From: a candidate division KSB1 bacterium | GTDB lineage: Bacteria > Electryoneota > RPQS01 | Length of the DNA: 64,000 bases | NCBI GenBank assembly: GCA_016214895.1 | Contig: JACRMR010000008.1 | Coordinates: forward strand, 124,001 to 188,000 | Reading direction: 5' to 3' | Shown here: in pieces, positions 59,615 to 64,000 of the stretch | Layout: the number at the start of each line of letters is the position of its first letter | How positions within the stretch are numbered: the first letter of the stretch is position 1 | Program-made: the position numbers and the translations under genes | The notes under the pieces: model-generated | Databases searched by the model: none | What the model saw: the letters and a program-made list of their open reading frames with translations, nothing else | Told to the model about the DNA's origin: nothing

Positions 59615-61513
59615 GTGTCGCGGATCATCGTCGGCACGGCGGGTCACATTGACCACGGAAAATCGTCGCTGGTTCGCGCGCTGACGGGCACGGATCCCGA
59701 CCGTCTGCCGGAGGAGCAGAAGCGCGGCATTACTATCGATCTTGGCTTCGCCTTTCTCGACGACGTCGCCGCGATCATTGACGTTCCCGGTCACGAAAAG
59801 TTCATTCGCAATATGGTCGCCGGCGCCTCGACGGTTGACTTCGCCATTCTCGTGGTCGCCGCCGACGATGGCGTCATGCCGCAGACCACGGAGCATCTGC
59901 AGATCCTTCGCCTGCTCGGAGTCCGCCGCGGTTGCGTGGTCGTTACCAAGCTCTCCATGGTGGAGCCTGAGTGGCTCGAGCTGGTAGTCGATCAGGTGCA
60001 AAAGGCCACGCGTCGCACGTTCCTTGAGGACGGCGAGATCTTCCGCGTCGATAGCTTGCGCGGCGACGGCATACGGGAATTCCGGGCCTGGCTTGTCAGC
60101 ACGCTTTCCGCGATCGAACCTCGCGCGGATCGCGGACTGTACCGTCAGCCGGTCGATCGCGTCTTCACGGTGAAGGGCCGCGGGACCGTAATCACCGGGA
60201 CCGTGATCTCCGGCGCCTTGACTCGTGAAACAGCCGTGCGCGCCTATCCCGGCGATGCTCTCTTCCGCGTCAAACACATCGAGTCCCACGCCAGCGAAGT
60301 GGAGCAGGTCCGGCCGGGCCAGCGCGCCGCTCTGAATCTGCTCGGCGATACCGACCAGCTTGAGCGCGGCGTCACCATCGGACCGCCGACCGGCCTGCTC
60401 GCGTCAACGCGGGTGCTCGTGCGAATCGAGCAGCTTGAGTCGGTCGAGCCGCTGCGCGATCGCCAGCGCATCCGCGTGTTGACCGGCACGCAGGAGGTCA
60501 TCGGCCGCGTCCAGTTGCTCGCGACGGACTCAGGGTTTGCGGTTGCGAACCTCTTACTGGAAGAACCGATCGTCGCCGCTTGGCGCGATCACTTCATTGT
60601 CAGGCGCTATTCCCCGCTCGAGACACTGGGCGGTGGGATCGTGCTCGATCCGCAACCTCCGGCATTTCACGTCAAGCGACTCGCGCTGGAGCTTAGCGCT
60701 GCTCGCGCCCTCGCTGCGGAATCCATTGACGCGGCCATCGCGGCCTACGTCGCCGCTCGCGCGGACTTCGGACTCGCTCTGGATCACCTTGCCGCTGCCT
60801 TCGCGGTGCCGCTGGCCTGGCTCGGCACGCGGATTCAGTCGCCGCCGTTATCGGATCAGATCGTCAAACTCAATGCCGTGCTCTTCAGAACCGGGCGGCT
60901 GCTTGAGATCGAGAGCGCAATTGTGGAGCGGCTGAAGTCGCTCTTTTCATCTTCGGCCGGACAGGTCGGCTTCGCGCCGGCGTCGCTCCGGGACCGCGCG
61001 CTCCGCGACCTTCCCGATCCCGCCCTCGACTCGATAATTGTTCGACTCGTGGAGCGGTCTCGCCTCGCGCGCGAAGGCGGGTTGTTGCGCTTCCCGGAAC
61101 GCAAGATCGCGCTCACGCCTGACCAGCAACGCCTGATGGATCGCCTGAATCCGGTCTTGCACGCCGCTGGCTTCACTCCGCCGTCGTCCGAGCTGCTCGC
61201 TGAACAGATCGCCGCGCCGCAAGCCGACGTGGCGCGCGCCCTCGTGCTGATGGAACGCCTCGGCAAGTGCCGGCGGCTCGGCGTGGACATGTTCTTCGAC
61301 GCGGAACGCTTCGCCGAGGCGGTTGACGCCGTTCAACGCGGCCTGCGCGACGCGCGCGAACTCAGCGTCGCCGACGTCAGCAAGCTGCTCAGTTCTTCTC
61401 GCAAGTATGTCGTCCCGCTGCTCGAGTACCTCGACGAGCGTGGCATCACTCAACGCAACGGGAACGTTCGTGTCGCCGGGCGCAATGCCGCCGTCGCCCA
61501 GTCAAAGGTATGA
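59615..61513 (+). CDS. selB: Selenocysteine-specific translation elongation factor
   Basis: 632 residues from GTG 59615. EF-Tu-like G domain with [14 protein letters not shown] (P-loop), the [11 protein letters not shown] switch and [15 protein letters not shown]; two beta-barrel domains; then a C-terminal winged-helix part (from about 430) as in bacterial SelB, which binds the SECIS hairpin. Oddity: the G4 motif normally TKxD reads TKLS (residues 111-114, Ser codon at 59954), so the guanine-specificity Asp is missing. ATG of gpmI overlaps the stop. Confidence 0.93.
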   Translation: MSRIIVGTAGHIDHGKSSLVRALTGTDPDRLPEEQKRGITIDLGFAFLDDVAAIIDVPGHEKFIRNMVAGASTVDFAILVVAADDGVMPQTTEHLQILRLLGVRRGCVVVTKLSMVEPEWLELVVDQVQKATRRTFLEDGEIFRVDSLRGDGIREFRAWLVSTLSAIEPRADRGLYRQPVDRVFTVKGRGTVITGTVISGALTRETAVRAYPGDALFRVKHIESHASEVEQVRPGQRAALNLLGDTDQLERGVTIGPPTGLLASTRVLVRIEQLESVEPLRDRQRIRVLTGTQEVIGRVQLLATDSGFAVANLLLEEPIVAAWRDHFIVRRYSPLETLGGGIVLDPQPPAFHVKRLALELSAARALAAESIDAAIAAYVAARADFGLALDHLAAAFAVPLAWLGTRIQSPPLSDQIVKLNAVLFRTGRLLEIESAIVERLKSLFSSSAGQVGFAPASLRDRALRDLPDPALDSIIVRLVERSRLAREGGLLRFPERKIALTPDQQRLMDRLNPVLHAAGFTPPSSELLAEQIAAPQADVARALVLMERLGKCRRLGVDMFFDAERFAEAVDAVQRGLRDARELSVADVSKLLSSSRKYVVPLLEYLDERGITQRNGNVRVAGRNAAVAQSKV

Positions 61514-63042
61514 AGTCGAAGCAGAAAGTCATTCTTGCCATCCTGGACGGCTTCGGCCTTGCGCCCGCCGGTCCGCAGAACGCGATTCATGTCGCGCGCA
61601 AGCCCCAGCTTGACGCGATCTTTGCGCAGTCGTCCACGGTCACTCTGAAGACGTCCGGCCTCGATGTCGGTTTGCCGGCCGGTCAGATGGGCAACAGTGA
61701 AGTCGGTCATTTGAATATCGGCGCCGGTCGCATCGTTTATCAGGATATTACTCGCATCGATCGCATGCTCGAGACCGGCGACTTTTTCGAGTCGCCCGCG
61801 CTGCTGAACTTGCTTTCCGCGCTGCGCGCTGCCGGTGGCGCGCTGCACGTTCTGGGGCTGCTCAGCGACGGCGGCGTTCACGCCTCGGACCAGCACTGGC
61901 GTGCGACCCTCGAATTCTGTCGCCGCCAAAAATTCCCGAACGTGATTCTGCACGTCTTCACCGACGGCCGCGACACCCCGCCACACAGCGGCCTCGGCTT
62001 CGTCCGGCAGCTGGAGCGTTGGACCCGCGAATTCGGCATCGGTCGCATCGCTACCGTCGGCGGTCGCTATTATGGGATGGATCGCGACAAGCGCTGGGAC
62101 CGTGTTGACAAGGCTTATCGAGCGCTTTGCTTCGGCGAAGGAAATCCGGAACCTTCGGCGGAGGCGGTGGTTCAGCATTCGTACGACAAAGACGTGACCG
62201 ACGAGTTCGTCCTCCCCTCCGTGATCGGAGATTTCCACGGCCGGCCGCTGCTGGCGGCGAACGACGGTGTCTTCTTTCTCAATTTCCGCGCCGACCGGGC
62301 GCGCCAACTCACGGACGCGCTGACCGATCCGGCCTTCACGGGCTTTCCGGCTCCGCGCAAGGTCAAGTACTACGTGACGATGACTCGCTACCGCGAGCAA
62401 TATGCGTTTCCCATCGTCTCCGCGACGCAGTCGCTGGCGCGCATTCTCGGCGCCGAAGTTTCCGCGGCCGGGCTTCGCCAGTTTCGCATTGCCGAAACCG
62501 AGAAGTATCCTCATGTTACCTTCTTTTTCAATGGGGGAGAGGAGACGCCGTTCCCGGGTGAAGATCGCTTCCTCGTGCAGTCGCCGCGGGTCGCAACCTA
62601 CGACTTGCAACCGTCGATGAGCGCGCGCGAGGTCACGGACAAGCTGCTCGATGTCATCGCCGCCGGACAGCACGAGTTAATTGTCGTGAACTTTGCCAAC
62701 TGTGACATGGTCGGCCACACCGGCGTCCTCGCCGCGGCGGTCGCGGCGGTCGAGACCGTGGATGCCGCCGTGGGTCGCATGCGTGCGGCGGCGGCTCAAC
62801 ACGGCTACGATATTCTGCTTACCGCCGATCATGGCAATGCCGAAGAGATGTGGGATCCTTCGACCAACGGCCCGCATACCGCGCACACGACGAACCTCGT
62901 GCCGCTGGCTCTGATCTCCGCGGATTCCTCGAAACGCCTCCGCGATGGCGGCCGTCTCGCCGATCTGGCGCCCACGATTCTGCGCCTGCTGGACCTTCCG
63001 CAACCGCCGGAGATGACGGGCCAGTGCCTGCTCGTTGAATGA
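61510..63042 (+). CDS. gpmI: 2,3-bisphosphoglycerate-independent phosphoglycerate mutase
   Basis: 510 residues. LAILDGFGLAP, GQMGNSEVGHLNIGAG with the phosphoserine, HVFTDGRDTPP, NFRADRARQLT and TADHGNAEEM carry the two-manganese site. It interconverts 3- and 2-phosphoglycerate in glycolysis and gluconeogenesis. ATGA overlap with selB and overlap with the next gene. Confidence 0.96.
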   Translation: MKSKQKVILAILDGFGLAPAGPQNAIHVARKPQLDAIFAQSSTVTLKTSGLDVGLPAGQMGNSEVGHLNIGAGRIVYQDITRIDRMLETGDFFESPALLNLLSALRAAGGALHVLGLLSDGGVHASDQHWRATLEFCRRQKFPNVILHVFTDGRDTPPHSGLGFVRQLERWTREFGIGRIATVGGRYYGMDRDKRWDRVDKAYRALCFGEGNPEPSAEAVVQHSYDKDVTDEFVLPSVIGDFHGRPLLAANDGVFFLNFRADRARQLTDALTDPAFTGFPAPRKVKYYVTMTRYREQYAFPIVSATQSLARILGAEVSAAGLRQFRIAETEKYPHVTFFFNGGEETPFPGEDRFLVQSPRVATYDLQPSMSAREVTDKLLDVIAAGQHELIVVNFANCDMVGHTGVLAAAVAAVETVDAAVGRMRAAAAQHGYDILLTADHGNAEEMWDPSTNGPHTAHTTNLVPLALISADSSKRLRDGGRLADLAPTILRLLDLPQPPEMTGQCLLVE

Positions 63043-64000
63043 TGGTCGCTAACCGTGTGCTTCCGCTGCCGGCGCTGCTCGCGCTGGTTCTCGGCGGCGC
63101 ACTGCGCATCTTCTTTGTCTATGCGACTCCGGTCGGTACGGAATCCCGACCGCACGCGCTCTCATCCTATAACGACGAGATCGCTCACGTCAACTACGTT
63201 CGCCATCTCCAGGCGACCGGCACACTTCCCGGGCAAGTCGAGGCGATTGACGCACCCGGCGCGCTTGCCCACGGACAGTTTGAGAACTATCAGCCGCCGC
63301 TCTATTACGCGCTGACCGCCGCCGTCGGCGCGCTCTGCGGTATCTCGGCTCCCGCACCCCTGACGATTCTCGGCCGCTGGCTGTCGCTGCTCTTTGGGCT
63401 TGCACTATTTTTCATTTGGTTTGCCATCGCGCGCGAACTGGCGCTCTCCCATCGCGCCGCCGCTTGGGGTGCAATCTTTCTGGCGCTGAGCGGTCCCCTC
63501 GTCCGCTTCTCCACGACGGCGGGAAATGAGTCTCTGGCCTGGCTGACCTGCGGCTGGCTGATCTTGCACGCGATCCGTCGCGCACATCGGCCGATGTTGG
63601 CAAACGAAATCGCGAGGCTCGCCCTGATTCTGGCGCTCGGCTTCTGGTCGAAACTGTCCATCATCGTGCTCCTGCCACTCCTGTTGGTCGGTCCGCTGCG
63701 TCGGCGATCGGCGCGCGAGTTAGGACTCGTCGGCTTGGCCGTGGCATTCGCACTCCTGCTCACTTATCAGCTTTGGGCTCGCAACCTCCGCGACTTTGGC
63801 GAGCTCATCCCCTTGACTTCCGGCTTCGGCATTTCTGCGTGGTCGATGCCGGGCCCGGACTCCGTGATCTTTGCCCTTCGCTCCTTCGTGAATCCCTGGT
63901 GGGAGTTCTGGCACGGTTGGTCCGATCTCTGCTTCATCGGCCCGCTCCTACTGTTGATGCTGTGGCGACTCCGTGACCTGCTCGCGCGGTTACCCGGCGT
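63039..64000 (+). CDS. Polytopic membrane glycosyltransferase-like protein (GT39/DUF2142-like), 3' end missing
   Basis: The frame from ATG 63039 (or ATG 63042) stays open to the window edge, so the gene continues beyond it. After an N-terminal helix comes a periplasmic loop with YNDEIAHVNYVRHL (acidic-His motif near residue 45) and FENYQPPLYYALTA, the ExxQPPLYY pattern of GT39/DUF2142-like polyprenyl-phosphate-sugar glycosyltransferases. At least six membrane helices follow. It would glycosylate proteins or lipids on the outer face of the inner membrane. Confidence 0.78.
   Translation, partial: MMVANRVLPLPALLALVLGGALRIFFVYATPVGTESRPHALSSYNDEIAHVNYVRHLQATGTLPGQVEAIDAPGALAHGQFENYQPPLYYALTAAVGALCGISAPAPLTILGRWLSLLFGLALFFIWFAIARELALSHRAAAWGAIFLALSGPLVRFSTTAGNESLAWLTCGWLILHAIRRAHRPMLANEIARLALILALGFWSKLSIIVLLPLLLVGPLRRRSARELGLVGLAVAFALLLTYQLWARNLRDFGELIPLTSGFGISAWSMPGPDSVIFALRSFVNPWWEFWHGWSDLCFIGPLLLLMLWRLRDLLARLPG

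Overview
The window is a gene-dense (by eye about 60% G+C) stretch of a bacterial chromosome with almost no spacer DNA. I count 62 probable protein genes (two cut by the window edges), one small possible ORF and one tRNA. I see no insertion sequence, prophage or CRISPR array. The organism is Gram-negative: there are Omp85-type and other outer-membrane barrels, an OmpA-like protein and an outer-membrane-type lipoprotein. A C-terminal sorting domain of the type IX secretion kind, a serine palmitoyltransferase/ceramide-synthase-like pair, DUF5683-like and DUF6029-like proteins and split gcvPA/gcvPB together point to an uncultured lineage of the FCB group (Zixibacteria, KSB1 or Electryoneota-like). 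That placement is inference from gene content, not phylogeny.

Layout. 1-3504: the end of a beta-propeller/Omp85 barrel protein and two DUF5683-like envelope proteins. 3504-7738: a tightly overlapped run (RmlD-like reductase, PPC-domain protein, deoxynucleoside kinase, membrane protein, Maf, RodZ). 7735-12717: a promoter and a poly-gamma-glutamate operon (pgsB, pgsC, pgsW-like) followed by a tandem-repeat secreted protein and an outer-membrane barrel. Converging on it at 17960-12798 (minus strand) is a five-gene surface-glycan operon: three GT2 glycosyltransferases, a flippase-like protein and a polysaccharide deacetylase. 18175-34471: housekeeping genes ligA, efp, an OmpA-like gene, accB-accC, gcvH-gcvPA-gcvPB, dinG, mce, uvrC, purL. 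34574-41946: tRNA-Arg(CCG), a Tic20/DUF4870-like gene, the putative sphingolipid pair, a YifB/ComM ATPase, an AMP-ligase, a hydrolase and a bifunctional-nuclease homologue ending in a clear terminator. 42188-49156: a strong promoter and the classical yceD-rpmF-plsX-fabH-fabD-fabG-acpP-fabF-rnc operon. 49205-53647: Nudix, a PEGA-thioredoxin lipoprotein, a sorting-domain protein, a TlpA-like thioredoxin and a DUF6029-like barrel. 53652-61513: selA and selB separated by NfeD, SPFH, PEGA, pseudouridine synthase and a tiny Cys-rich gene. 61510-64000: gpmI and the start of a GT39-like membrane glycosyltransferase.

How the genes work together: the fab operon, accBC, the AMP-ligase and the sphingolipid pair cover fatty-acid and lipid supply. 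The pgs operon, the GT2 cluster and the barrels build the cell surface. ligA, uvrC and dinG maintain DNA. selA/selB show that the cell makes selenoproteins.

The most notable observations are replacements of normally invariant residues (fourth zinc Cys of LigA and fourth Fe-S Cys of DinG both changed to Asp; the G4 Asp of SelB changed to Ser), two genes whose conserved N-termini have good ribosome-binding sites but no ATG/GTG/TTG start, a poly-gamma-glutamate operon that appears to carry its own periplasmic and outer-membrane parts, and a PEGA-thioredoxin lipoprotein in a secretion-type neighbourhood. No stretch over 300 bases lacks a gene; the longest gaps (17961-18233 and 41947-42237) hold the promoters and terminator listed.
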